Source of the DNA: Rhinolophus ferrumequinum
Taxonomy: Eukaryota > Chordata > Mammalia > Chiroptera > Rhinolophidae
Assembly (NCBI RefSeq): GCF_004115265.2
Contig: NC_046285.1
Coordinates: 79,374,015 to 79,438,014 of the forward strand
Reading direction: 5' to 3'
Length of the DNA stretch: 64,000 bases
A program made the translations under genes and the position numbers. Position 1 is the first letter of the stretch. Every line of letters starts with the position of its first letter. Of this stretch, positions 21,360-36,300 are shown in pieces. The notes beneath the pieces were generated by a model. The model was not told the DNA's origin. It did not search any database and saw only the letters and a program-made list of their open reading frames with translations.

Positions 21360-24300
21360 CTAAAGAGAAAGAAAAAGTTAGAAACATTATTAACAGGTGA
21401 ATCATAATAAACATCTAAGCTTTACTTCCCTGTAATATATTTTAGGCAGTAAATTCTATATTACATTGATAAATTAACATGAACAAGAATGATGGTATGG
21501 ATAATTTAGGAAACAGTATTTGTATTTGAGGAGACTTTTGAGTGTTTTTGGAAGCATGGTTGCTTAGAAGTCTTTTAGTAAAAAAAAGATCTAGGCAGGA
21601 GACTGAAGATTCTAGCTGTGTTTTTACTATTAATTTACATTATCAATTTGTATTTTACTTCCCCCGCAATGGAAATATTAATATTTGGTTCAAGTAAAAG
21701 ACTTTGTTTCTTTTGATACCCCCAGACATGAATTTAGAGAATAAAGAAAAAACTCAAAAGAAATGTCAATTCCATGTGTAATGTTTAGGGAATCCATAAC
21801 TTTTTAAAAAGTCTGAAAACCTCTAAATGATTACTTACATATATATAAAATGCAACAATAGATACATTTTTAAAATCGAGGGCCGCATCAATCTCATCCA
21901 TGAAGTACAGGGGAGTGGGTTTGTAGTGATGAAGAGCAAATACTAAAGCCAATGAACTAAGTGTTTTCTCTCCTCCTGAAAGGTTGAAGATCTTCTTCCA
22001 ACTTTTCTTAGGTGGTCGAACACTGAAATAATTAAGAAAATCTCGTTAGTCTAATTATTTGTAAAGCTTAAGTTAAGATTTTGTAATTCGTTTTTGAAAC
22101 ATAACCGGCTTCTACCACCTTCCTTGAGAATCTCTAACTTGCTTTTCATAATTCTAAACTTTTGGGGGGCAATTTTATAAAAACGTTATTGGAGGATGGA
22201 CATATATCAAAACTTTAAGATTTAAACAGCAGGCTATTAAGTACTTCTTGATACTCTTCCCCCAATTCCAATGCATTTTTTTGCTCTGCAATTTAAAAAT
22301 CCACACATTAAATTGAAATGACTTGAAAATTTTTAAAAAAGGCTAACTGGACAAATAGTGTAAACTTAAATATTGGCTGTTTGCTCAGAATTTATGCTCT
22401 AAACTGCCAATATGTAAATAAATGAGTAGGTATCATTAAATAAAACAAGTTATATATCTAACCTTCACATCCTAACCCTTAATACTAAGAGTTAGGAGAA
22501 TATACAGATATGTATGGATCCAAAACTCAGTATTTAATTTACAAACCTGAACATGATTCCTTCAGAGAAAGGATCCAAACTGTCTACAAGCTCCAGTTCA
22601 GCATCACCTCCCAAAGTAAGCATCTGATAATTTTCCTTTAATTTATTTGTTATTATATAAAAACCTGCCATGAATTCATTAAGCCTTTGTTTCCGAAGAT
22701 CTTCATATGCGTGTCTAAAATTATCTCTCTCATAAGTAATTTTGTCCAATTCTGCTACCCGTTGTAAATATAATTCTTCCTAAAAAAAAAAAAAAATAAA
22801 AAATTACAATGAGAAAAAAGACATCTATTCAGTTATAAATTTGAGATGAGAATTAACACCACTAATTACATAAAATTAAAGGTCACAATTTAGGCTAAGG
22901 ACTAAAAAGAATTTCTGACTATTATACATTCACAGTTTATTCAGACCTTCTTTTTATACTCTGCAATGGCACCAAGATTTGGTTTCATTTCATGACACTG
23001 GGCTTCCAAAAGTGCGATTTGATTTGTTATAGAATCTGGATTCTTGATGGCTTCAAGATCCTCTGAGCTCAGAAGTGAAATCTCTTCAACAGGATTATCT
23101 TCTATGGGATTCAATTTTATTTTTGAAATCTAAAAGTTCAATATAAATGAGAAGAGTTAGGGAGGGCACAATATAATTCATTGTTTAAAAAGAATCAAAT
23201 CAACAATATGACAAATTACCTATCTAATAAAACAGCATATACTAAGGATTTGTGACTAACTTGAGTATTAACTACTTTTCAAATAAAAATATTTGTAGTG
23301 TTCCGAAGTGTCCATGTAGCCTTCTGTTAAATTTCCAAATCAGCGCTGGGATCAAAATGTTGACTAATTCTAAATATTACCCAGATTTTTCTGTATATAA
23401 AAACCTGGGAAGTGAAAGAATGAAAGAATCACAACATACTTCGAACACACAAAACAAAAAAACCCAACCCTTTTTCATCCTAACAATCTTACCTCTTTTT
23501 GCCAATATCTTATTTTAGAATTATGTTCTGCAATGTGACCATCTATTTGTTCAAGTTTCAATTTAATGCTAAGTGCATCTTTTTGAAGAGCATGTTCGTT
23601 TTCTTGAATTACTTTTAGTTCTTTAAGTAGATTGCGATGTTCTTGCTGGATCTCTGGTAGGGTCTCCTAAAAGCCAGGAAGAACTGTCACAGACATGACC
23701 TTACCAAACAGAAAGAACCTGTGTTTTCACATCACAGGGATGAGGAAGTTGGCACTCTATCCCAATACCCCTTCCATATTAAGTTAAAACGTATTTACTC
23801 AAGTTATAATACAGTACTCATATTTTTATTGTACAAGTAAATACATAGTTATAAGTTTTAACCTACTGAATGCTTACAACGCAAGGCACTGATGTATCCA
23901 AGTCTTTTAACTGCTTCAAATACCATTTTCTCCCCTCTTTGTCTTACCTCTGCAGCGTTTGTACTCTTTATGACCTCTGTCGCTTTTTCCTCAAGATTTT
24001 TGAGCTCTGCTGTTAAGTCATCTACTTCTTTCGCAGTATCTTTTATTTCTTTCTCTGTGCGAAAGACAGAGTCTTGTGCTTTCTTAAGATTTCTAAACAA
24101 GCAAAATAGTGTATTAAAAATGTGGTAACGTGACTTATTATTCTACTTCTGAAAACCTACCAAAGAACTTTTCATGACATATTAATGTGACTGTCACAGA
24201 CACATTTTCTATCACAGATTTTAATATTTATGATTTATAAAACCAGTCTTGAATTGGTTTTTATGTTTGTACATACACTTGTGGGATGTTTTATTAAACT

Positions 24301-27300
24301 CAGTATAAATTAATGAAACTTCCTTATGTAAGCTTCTACTGTATTTCCCTGAAAATAAGACCTAGCCGGCCCATCAGCTCTAATGTGTCTTGGAGCAAAA
24401 ATTAATATAAGACCTGGTCTTATTTTATTATAAGATCGGGTCAGATAGGCTTCATAAGTAACAGTAATAGAAAAATTTAATGGGCACTAAACATTAAGCC
24501 CTTTTCTGATGTGGAGTAGGGAAGAGAAGGACAGCACAGGGTAGTAGTAGGAAGCATACTCTACCTGTCAGCAGTCTTGATGGCTACTTGGGCTTTAGTA
24601 ATAGCAGAAGCACATTCATCTAATTGCTTATTTATTTTATCAAGTTTGTCTTGTTGGGCCTTGAGTTTGTGGTTATTGATTTCTATGATGATATTGTGTA
24701 ACCTTTTAACCTCAGCTTCTATTTTACCAGCTCTCTGAGCCACATTATCATATTCTGAAATAAAAAAAAAATGAAGAACTTAATTCCTGTTTCTAGGTTA
24801 ACAAGCATCACTTGTTCGATAAGTTTCTTCAGTCAATTGGACTTAACCTGATGAATGCAAAAGAAATTTTAGACATTTGGGAGAAAGTATCTCAAAAACC
24901 AGAACTCCCTATGTCAAAACAAATGATGTTGTAACAACACATACATTCTCTGGCTCAGCCCTGAACATTACCCATTTCTTAATGGCTTCATGATCTCAAG
25001 CTCTTTTCAAAGACTTTTCAACTTTTTCTTCTGATGCTTCCTTTGACTACTGGTCTCATAATGATTTTTACCCTTAGACAGACTAGGTGCCTGACAATTA
25101 ACTTGCCCATGGTGAAAAAAATTGTGGTTATTTTGTTCTGCTAACCTAACTCCTCCTAACTCCTATTTTGTTCTCCTCCACATATTATAACAATAGGAAA
25201 GTGGGAGAGAGGATAAATCGGCACATTTCTCTGTGGCACAGAAAGCTGAAAGTTTCACTGCCTCGATTCCCCTGTACCTAGCGTTCAGACATCATTTAGC
25301 TCAAAAGAAATTGCGTAATTTGGGAGACCTAAGTGATAAACATATTTTTGCTAGCAAGCAGTCACAGAGAAGTTTGGATTTTCTTGGTGGTCAGCGGTTC
25401 CGGTGACCAGTCAAAAGCTTTGTGAATACTGACGGCCAGTGGCATTAACTCTAATGGTGTAGATTACACGGGGTGCAGCGTGCTTCTGTTGTTGGTGGTT
25501 GTAGTATTATCTTTTCAATTTAAGATTTGACTTTCCAATTGTAGAAGAGGCAGTATGGCTCCTTTGATGGTTCTACAAAGTAGCTCTGGAAATTATTCTA
25601 GAATGTTCAACCTAGAATTCCTTTCTTGAGCCATCCTAATGATTTTGTAAATGATCTTATACTTATATAATACTCTTAATCACACACACATGTACTAAAC
25701 AAATCCTATTTACACTAGCCAGAGTGGAGTCTGTTACCCTATTTGAATCTTAATCACTATACGACATCAGAAGGATGACAGGTGACAAAGAAAAAGGTGA
25801 GGAGTTCAAGCTATCAAGAATACCTGTGGTATGTCTAGAAAGGTAAACATCAACACTGAGCTAACTTCAGGGAAACAGGTTCCCATAAAGCCCCTGCAGG
25901 AGGTGCCTGGGCAGTGGCACAGGTGGAGGCAGGCAGGACTTGCTGTGAGGAAAGGACTGGATAAAGACTGAACTGTGGCTTCCTCTGTCTCTCCTTGCCT
26001 GTTAGGCAGGTTGGAATTTCAACATTCCCTAAATCTTGTAAATTACTGTTTCTCTACCTTTTTGTTCTATATTATCAGAAAATTCTTTAGCTTGACATTA
26101 GCCCATCTATTGAGTTAATACCAACAACTCTATTTTTTATATCTCTGAGGTAACCACTTGGCTCTTAAGAAACAAAAACGACCTGTGTTTCTTTTTTGGT
26201 CTTCTGGATCCCGCTTTTCCCCAAGGATATTAAACACACATTTAAAAGTTCTATATTGCCAACACTAGTAATTTATATTTTTCAGGTCTAAGACACTGTA
26301 TTTGTTGAAGGAATTGCTATGCTCACAGTGGCAATGTTCTTTGTGGTTGACAGGCCGTTGGCTGCCTGCGTGCTCGGCTCACTCTTGGGGCAGAGCTATT
26401 GTGGGGGCCAGCACCATGACTATACCGGAAGTGGCAAGTATGCAGCCGGAAAGGGTTCCAGTCTTTAGGTATTTTCTTCCCTATTTCCAAGTATCTACGA
26501 TGCATTTCTTTTTTAGTATCTGTAGTAGTGTGTCTATTAGAAACAGGAGGGGAAAACTGGCATGTAAAGTCTGTAATTTTGAACTTACTATTCTATATCA
26601 CCTTCTCTATACCACCCTTACTCTATTCTCTGCACATTAACTAGAAAGATATTTTAAAGACCTAAACCCACTGTAAAATGAAATATTTAATCCTCAAGAT
26701 ATTCTTGCAGAAATGGGTCCTCCATATTAGACATTAACAAAATCTACTGATAATAGCCAGCATTTCCATGAGATATACAGAGTTCCTAATAAAGTCAAGG
26801 CGTCCTTTTCAAACAAAAATAAAATACAGATTCCTGCAGTCTCTCTGTGAAAGTGTTGCTATAAATAACACGGATATACGTTTTTGGTCTTTCAAATGAC
26901 CACTAGGTACCATCAAAACGGGAGCACTAGAGATCTTGCTCCCCAGCACATGTTGTCAGTTTGGCTCAAAAAAACTCAAAAATTCTGAAACAAAACAAAA
27001 CACTCCCCCAAACAAATATTGTGGGTATCTGTGAGGTAAAAGGAGCATGGCTGAAGTCAATGTGTCTGCAAGATCCAAAATGAAAGGGGAAAAAAATCCT
27101 GCCGGATTACACACCTTCACTATGTATTAATCACTGTCCTATGGCTATTTCCCTTGGAGATACGTCCTGGAAGGAAGGCCCTACATTATTCTGGATTCTT
27201 CTATCCTTTACTTTAGCCACTCTGGCTTCCTTGGGTTCCTAGAAACTTCTAGCACAATCCTACTTCAAGGCCTTTGTACTTACTCTTCTATCTTCTACAT

Positions 27301-30300
27301 TCTTTTTGGAAAGCTCTCCTCCCAAATATCCACGTTTAGCACTCACACTTCCTTTGGGTCTCTGGTCAAACGTGTAGCATTGGCCTGTCTAACCACCGTG
27401 TCTAAGTGACCCCCAACCCCACCCCGTCCCGTTATCCTGGTTTTACTTATTCTTTAGTACCCAATATGCAATATACTGTTTTGCTCCCCTATCTTAAGTG
27501 TGAGCTCCTTGTAAAGAGAGACTTTAGCAGATGCTATTTGAATGAATGCCTTAATATTGAAAATGCCGATAAACATGACCACAATAAAATGAGTCTAGAG
27601 GAATATTCAATGTGCACAGTGAACTTATGTCTGCTTAACATCTTTTTACCTCTTTTTCTTTTGGGAGAAAACTCCCTCATTTTTGGAGCATTTGCATAAT
27701 TGCTCGAACTCCACTCCACTTACTTCTTTGGGATAGACAGTCAATTATTTGCCTTCCCTGGCTCACAAACCAAACTGTAACGGGTCTGTCTTGAGAATGC
27801 GATGAAGGCACACTGTTTTTGCTGGGATCACTAGCTAAGATACTGTAAGCCAGGAAGAGATCTGCCATCATAACTCACCGTTCCCTCCTGCAATAAGATG
27901 CACATCTGTATCTATGTTTGACTGAAGTGGACATGGAAGGAGAAGCAGAGCTGCTCAAGTGCATGATCAGGGGATTTTGGTATTAAAGCCAATTCTGACT
28001 ACGAGCCTATAAATTCCCTTTCTTGCTTACAGATTCTGTTTTGGTAGAACACTCATGTTTATATGTACACAAGAAGAAAAATTTCTGGAAAAAAGTATTT
28101 TTAAGTTGTCAAGCAAATACTGTTTTTCTTTATGTATATACCATTTATTTCCTGTGTGCTTTTGTTTAAGTGATTTAGTTTCTCCACATCCTGTTTCCTT
28201 AAATCTATAAAATAACTACCACCTTGAAGGGTTCCAGTGAAGACTGGGCCAAAATATACAAAGTGTGACATTCTTAAGAGCATGGGTTCTGGAATCAGAC
28301 TGCCTTGGTCCTGAATTCCTATAACACCATATGCTATGTGATCTTGAGCAAATTATATAAACCATTCTGTGCCTTGGTTTCCTTATCTGTCAAATATAGT
28401 ACTTAATGTAATGACACTTATTAATGTTAAATTAGCACTTACTTTATAACATTATGAGACTAAAGAGAAACCATCAACCTGAGTGGTGACTCGCACATAA
28501 TATATGTAGCTGTTATTCTTAGCCTACGAACTATCTTAAACATTTCCAACATTAAAAACCTGTTTTGACAATCTCAAAAAAAAGGGTCTTTATTTGTAAA
28601 CATACCTGTTTTGAAAGCACCAACATTTTCTTCTAGCAATTTCTGCTTTTTTTTGTCAGGAGCCGTAGCAAGTACATTAGCCTCAAGTTCCTTAACTTGG
28701 ACATTCAAATATTCTTCTTGCTCTGATAAACGCTACAGAAATGTTTTAACATTCAAGGTCAATATTTTAACTCAGTAACATTTGCTTTAAACATTTTGAA
28801 TTTTTAAAAAGGCACTTAAAATCTTTAAGAAAACGACAAATACAAATAGAAAAACAGCAGAAACCATAAACGATTAATATAAAAAAATGAAAACAGTCAA
28901 CAAACACATGATATGATGGGTAAACTCATTACAAAGACAAGTTAAAATGCCATTTTCAGTACTTCAAAGTAGCAAATTTACAACTGAGGACTACCTAGTG
29001 TTTCTTCAAGACTTGAAAAATAATTATTTGTATATGCTGTTAGCAGTAAATGAACTATCATTTTGAGGTCACTTGGTCTTATGCAACAAATGCTTTAAAC
29101 ACTGTACAGATACTGAGTAATAACTGTAATTTTAGGAATCTAACCTAAGGAAGTAATTGGAGGTATACCTAACAAAGATATTTTAAACACAACAGTGTAT
29201 ATAAGAACATAGAAAAACATTTAACAAATTGTTGTACAAACAAAAAGCTCTAACGCAATCGCAAAGTAAATTTTTATTAGCTTAGAAAGAAAACCGTAAT
29301 TAAGTGAAGAAATTAGTATGACCCATTAAAAATTTTAAATGTATATCTGTATTTCCCATAAACATGCATGCAAACTAGGTATTTATGTTAAAAAGTTGAA
29401 GGATATACATAAAAATTGAGGTTGATAATCTTCAGTATTTTCTGAAAACTTTTTTGGCTTTGTTTTTTTAAAAAGACGGTGAGCATGCATTGCTTTTTCA
29501 TAATTAAGAAAACATTCCACTTTGAAGAGAATGAAAATAATGGATCCCAAACTTGTTAAGGAAAGACACATTTCTATGGAGTACAAATGGAAACCAGGAA
29601 TAGTGGCTAGAGCAACACTGTGACAGGGCATTTATCCATCTATACTCAGGGAAACAAAATCATCAAGAGCCAGGTCTTCCACCTAGAGACCCTCCCACTT
29701 CCTCCCTTAATATTTTAAAATTGCAAGCAAACAGCAAAATGCTTCAGCCAAATTGCTACTGAATTCCAATAGTTCCAGCTAATACTGATAAAAGAATACC
29801 TGGATGCTTGCGGTAAACTTTTCAAGTGTATTCCTCATTTCTCGTTGACTATGCTTTAACTTAACTACTGCTTCTTCCAGTTGTACTTTCTGTTCCTGGA
29901 TCTGCACTGCTTTTTGAGAGTCTCTTTGCAACTGTGATTCCATTTTATTTACCTACAAAGAATACCAGTGAAATAAGTTTTCTTCAAATTACCAGCAAAG
30001 TCAACTAACGGTACCCTATGCAAACATTTAAGTGGGGATATAAACTATTCAAAATATGGGGAAAAAAATCAAGGCATAACTGTTTGGAAAAAGATACCCA
30101 AGTATATGTTTTTAAGGAAGAAAAAAGTACATAGTGTTCTGAGGGCAATAATAGAACATAACAGTTTTTCCTAGACATTTTGACATTCTCATATACTTGT
30201 GGGCATATATTTTGAAATAAAATTTGGAAACATGCATCAAACGTCTCTACTGTACTTACACCTTAAAGAATTATTTTGAAATATGAAAAACTAATTATGT

Positions 30301-33300
30301 AATGCAGTAATTATATGAAACAACAACAAATTAAATGCCAAACAGGAAATGAATGGTTAAATTGTGAAATAGCCACAGGATCCAAGTGTAATGGAAAAAA
30401 ATGTATGTTGAGCATATATTTTCTAATGAACATGTTTTATTTTTAGAACTTTAAAGTGTTTTACATAAAATCCTACATCTTACAATCAAATCATTTATAG
30501 AATATTCAATCTGCTGATTTAAAATGTGAGTATAATACACTTTAAATGGCTAAATATTATAGTATGTATGTTATACATCAAAAGAGCAGTTTTAAAGTCT
30601 GACTTCAATTTTATATGTGCTGACCTCTTCTTCAGAGATTTCAACAACTGATGAACCCATCCTTCCTTTCATTACTTTGCTTCCACCGCCAGTCATTGTA
30701 CCTGGAGAACAGACAAAGTCAGGCTTAGATATCTCCCCTAACAAGATTAAATAAAAATGAACTCAACAGCAGGAAGAAACCATTATTACCTGACTGTTCT
30801 ATGATTTGCCCCTGTAACGTTACCACTCTCCATCTTCTATCTTTTTGATATGCTACTCTTGTGGCTTGATCTAAGTTGTCAGCTACTAAGGTATCACGTA
30901 AAGCAAAGTAAAAAGCTTGACGAATTTCCTCATCTTTTACTTTTACTAAATCAAATAACCGAGGAGTATTTTCAGGAGTTTGAATTCTGGTCATTTTCTT
31001 TGCCCACACTGCCATCTACAAGTAAAATAAGTAGATATATATTAAAAAAAAGAATATGTCATTTAAAGGTTGTCATTTACATAATACACACATATAAAAT
31101 GTAAGGATATGTATACAAGGTTCTGAGTATCTGCATAATTGAGTACATTCCCCCTTATCTGCAGGGGATATGGTCTAAAACCCTCTAAAACATTTTGGTC
31201 TAAAACCCTACCTGAAACTTCAGATAGTACTGAACTTTACGTGTACTGTTTTTCCCTATATGTGTATACATCCGATAAAGCTTAATTTATAAATTAGGCA
31301 CAGTAAGAGATTAACAACAATAACTAATAATAAAATAGAACAATTACAATTATACTAAAATAAAAGCTACGTGAATGCAGTGTGTCTCTGATAACCAGTC
31401 TGGTTACTAAAATAATCCTCAAAGCCTACCAGGTGTTCACTGAATAACAATGAAGAAAAAGCTAGGATTCAAAATAAAAAGAAATAAATAAAAAAAACCA
31501 CTTGGCACTTAATTAAATTATAGATAGCTTTTTATGAATACCCACCTTATCCAAACCTATAAAGGTTGCAACTCCAATATTTTGTCTTTTAAGGAAGTTT
31601 ACACATTCTTGGGCTGTATCAATAGAATCAACGACAATGTAGTCTAATGCACGACAACACGATGAAATAGCAACATCGTATTTTTCATCAATTGCTCCTA
31701 AGTCCCCCTAATAATTAATAGGAGGGGGGAGAAAATCAATGCATAATCAGCAACGAATTAGGCACAGGATCATCTCATAACTATTCGTATAGATTTTCCA
31801 AATTACTCTTAATTGAAAAACTATACGTACACATGGTTTTAAAAAGTACAAAAAGAGTACACACGAAAACTAAGTGTTCCTCTCACCAACCTTCTCCTTC
31901 TGCAGAGGCAATCACTACTAGTTTTTAAATCTACCTTTTAAACGGTTATGAGTATGCAGTTTAAATTTTTAATGAACTGTTTTCATTGCATAAAAATGAA
32001 AATGTGAAAATTTGAAACCTTCATGTTCTGTTAAGTAACTTATAAAATAGTAAAAGTTTATTACTGAAAGCCATCTAAGATTACATAAATTCTAATGAAA
32101 CATATTTGCCTGCTAATCAATCGATTAACAAACTAGGTATCAAGCAGCATTCACTGACTAGCTTTATTTTTCTCTGAGAGCAACTGAATAGGATCAAATT
32201 GTGTATCTTTAAGAAAGTAAGGTGGAAGTCGCTTAACATGTAGACATGGAAGCAACTATGCTGGGTATCATTTGCCCTTCTGCATCACTCTTTCTTATGC
32301 TTCCTTCTCTAAAAGTCTGACTCAGGGATTCCATCAATTGGTCCTTTGGCTCTCTAGCTATAGCCAATTTGAGGCACCAGCTAGAGAAACAGGCAGGGCA
32401 GGAGATGAATGGGGTTAAAATATGCATTTTCCCCATTTCCTCCTGGCCACCCTCTAGCCATGTCCACAGCTCCCTTCCCTCTTCAGGCTCAAAGTGGGAA
32501 TGGTCCCCACTGTCGCTAGCCTTGGGTTTCTAATTGTATTTTTTGATATCCACGAACTCTTAGTTGTACCCTTCAGTATAATGGTATAAAACCCAGAACA
32601 TAATTTATCAAATTCTTATTTTTTAAAAAAAAGATTAGAGTACTTCTGTTACGTTTATCACTACTAAAGTTAGGTTTTTTCCTTGGAATTATATTGATTA
32701 TAAACACCCAAACTAAAAACAAAAAAACCCCAAACAACTATTTTTAATGTGAATCTATACCAAAGATTTTTACTATGCCTGATTATAAGAGCAAAATGTT
32801 TAAAAATGGATATGTTTTATTACAGCGTCATTCAATATAAAGTTCTTTAAGAAATTTTTAATGTTTTTCTTGAGAAAAATGTATAGTCATTTCCAAATAA
32901 ATCTAATTTACCAATCTTCCATATATTCCTGGAATCCTGCCAGACTTTTTTTCTTGAATTATTGCATCAAGGACTTTCCCCCTACTTCGATTCATTGCTA
33001 AGGAACTCTTTGCCTCTTCAACTTTTTGGAAAAGATCACGAACCAAACTTTTGAAATTTATTTCTTCTTGTGTAAGTTTTTGAAGTTCTTTTTCTTTCTA
33101 AAAGTGAAAAGTAAAAAAATGAATACCAGAAGCATATGCACAAATGCAGCATGGAACTAGTTGTAATACCTCAAAAAAGAAGGAAAAGACCAACAATAAA
33201 CACTTGAACCAGAACTAAGTGACCATTCCGCAGCTGTTGGTTTGGCTTTGAAAAATGTGGGTGGATTTTCTATTTTTAAAAGGGCATAAATTATTTGGGT

Positions 33301-36300
33301 CAATAATAAAGAATGTAAATGCAGTATGGTTCTAGGAGCAATACACTGATTGATTGAGAAAGCAGAGCTAGGATTGTGGAAATCCCAGTTTGGTACCAGT
33401 TATTATGTGTAAGTGTGTCCTAATTCTGCACTAATAAAAATCAGACCTTGGTACAGGACCCTAGATATGGGGGACTGGGCAGGACTGTGGTCATACTGTG
33501 CTTTGCTTTCTAAATAATAAATTTATTATTATTAAATAATAAATATATTATGTTTAATTAAATAAAAAAAAAAACAACAAAAAAGCACTGATCTGAAAGG
33601 AAGTGGCGCATGATGACTGAACAGTAGTACAGCTACATGAAAATATCAGGCTGCCAACTAGAGAGGAACCACACACGTACACAAAAATTCAAATTCTCAG
33701 TTACTCAATCTCCAAGTTAGAACAGTCATTTTTTCTAACTGACATTCTCCCTCATCTCCTAGCTTTAAATTATTACCTCTATTACCAGTCATACTTATAT
33801 AAAGTAAAAGCTCAAATTATAGTTAAAATTTATCCCAAAATAAACTGAATCACCAGGGAGATAGAAGTGGTCATTAGATATACATTTAAGCTTAAATAAA
33901 TTCTATCTGGTCATGAAATTCTCTGATGACCAAATAGTGTACATTTACTAAAATGAAAAACAAAACAAAACAAAATAAAAAACAACTATTTGTAGTATAA
34001 TTTCTCTTCAGACAATATTTTCTATTGCCATCTTTCCTAATGAGGCTTTGGAGGTTAAAGTTATGAAATTCCTTAAATATCTAATTCACTTAAGGATAGG
34101 AAGGGCACTAAGGGGCTAAACTAGATCTCTTGATTAGTTTAAAACAGTTTGCAGTCCCAACAAAGAAACTATTATCTGTAAATTGAAAAACAGAATACAC
34201 CAAGATGTTTGGTTTGCATATTCATTCATAAATATATTTATGGTTTTCATTTACCCTTGCATAAATTGTCTACGCTTAGATTTAGGGAAATACAAACTTA
34301 GTTTAAATTATTTCCATAGGAAATAATGGTGGTGGCGGCGGTGGCAGTGTTATTTAATGTTTGACGCTTCTGGGGAGAATACACCTATAGTTTCTTGATA
34401 GTCTCAGTTGGAATACTGAAACACTAACCCTATTTATTTTGGGGAAGATCACGCTAAATGAAAAAAAAAAATCTGTACAGATGCTCCTTGACTTAGGATG
34501 GGGTTACATCCTGATAAAGTAATTTTAAGTTGAAAATGCATTTAATATAACTAACCTACCAAACATCATAGCTCAGCCCAGCCACGTAAACATGCTCACA
34601 ACACTTACATTAGCCCAGGCAGGCAAAATCACCTAACACAAGGTCTATTTTATTATAAAGTGTTGAATGTCTCGTGTAATTTATTATGTGTATTGTTTTC
34701 ACACCATCATAGTCAGAAAATCCTAAATTGGGTATCGTCACTTCAGATGTTGAGATTAAAAAAAAAAAAAAGAAAACTTGGATTGATCAACAATGTTCAA
34801 ATGAAAAACATAAGCAAATATTTACCTCCTTTAATTCATGTTCAGTTTGAGGGAGTTTTGCTTCTATATCTCTGATTGCAGCTTTCCTTTCTTTGAGAGT
34901 CTCAGAAGCTGCAATTAGGGCTTCCTTGGCCTTACTTAATTGAGACACTGCAGTATTATGACGACTGAGATAGATATCAAGTTCTGATTGGGCTACATCC
35001 ATCTTTGAACGTGCTTCATTTACCAATTTGCTGAAACCCATAAGTTCTTTCTCTTTACTCTGTTAAAATGATAGACTCCATTAAATCTGAAATATTGCAT
35101 TTTCAAACCTAAGCTGCAATGGAAACAATATATTTTGAATTCAACTTAAGAGATTCTACCAGAATAATATATAGAAATGAATAATTTTTGAGTGGAACGG
35201 ACTAATAAGTTTTTGCCTAGCTGTCAATGTTTACTGTATATAGTCCTTTTCCAACTGATTTCACAAGAACTTAATGAAGTAGATATTACTATGCTCATTT
35301 TAGAGATTAAAACAACATAAAAGTAGTGGTTAAGAGAACAAAAATTTGGGTGTAAACTCCAGATTCATGGTCTTTCCACATTACCTTACCTGAAATGGTA
35401 AGGATTAAGGACTATTTAGCAGAAAGTTCCCTCAAGTACAGTTGTGTTAAACATCTTCATAGTTTTAGAGGTAAGGCCAGATAATACCCAGCACTAGTCA
35501 TTACTTAATGAGTGAGCAGAAATTTGGGGCTTCTATAATCGATGGTGTAAAAAGGATCTGCTTAGAATAACAGCATAAAAAAGGCCCTTACAAAATCCTA
35601 ACCTTCATTTCACACACAAGGGAATAGGCCCAGGAACATGGGGTTACATCCAAGGCCATCAGATGATCAGTTTAAATGTTTGATGGTAAAAATTATGAAC
35701 ACTAACACAAACACACTGCTCACTCACTATATTCTAGACACTATTAAGAATGTTTTGTAGGGGTTAAAATTCCTTAACATAACAATCCTATGAGGTAAAT
35801 ATCATCATTATGTCCATTTTGAGGAAACTGAGGTCAGAGTTTAAATAACTTGCTTAAATGCTCTCACTCCTAAGTGGCAGAGCCTCTGTTTTTAGCTACT
35901 ACATTAAGCTGTGGAGTAAAGACATCTGGATGTGAGTCCTGGCTTTTCACTAACAAAGGGTGCAAAAGCATATAGGAGTACTCAATATACATTAGATAAG
36001 CAAATGTAAAAATATATATCCATAAAGTATTCCGCTATGAAAGCTACTGTATTATCCACTGCGACTTTACTACATGGGCATCCCACTTACAAAGTTTTAT
36101 AAGTGTGACATTAGAACATGTCCATATTCCAAAACAGAATCTATTACATCTGCAACTTAAAAAACAACAGTATTTTACTGAGGTATAACAACATACAAAG
36201 GTTGTACATAAGTCTGTAACTTATGTATGTAAGTCTTATATAACTTACTAATGTAACAGTCAATTCAAATCAATTACTATTATCTATTAAAATATTTACT

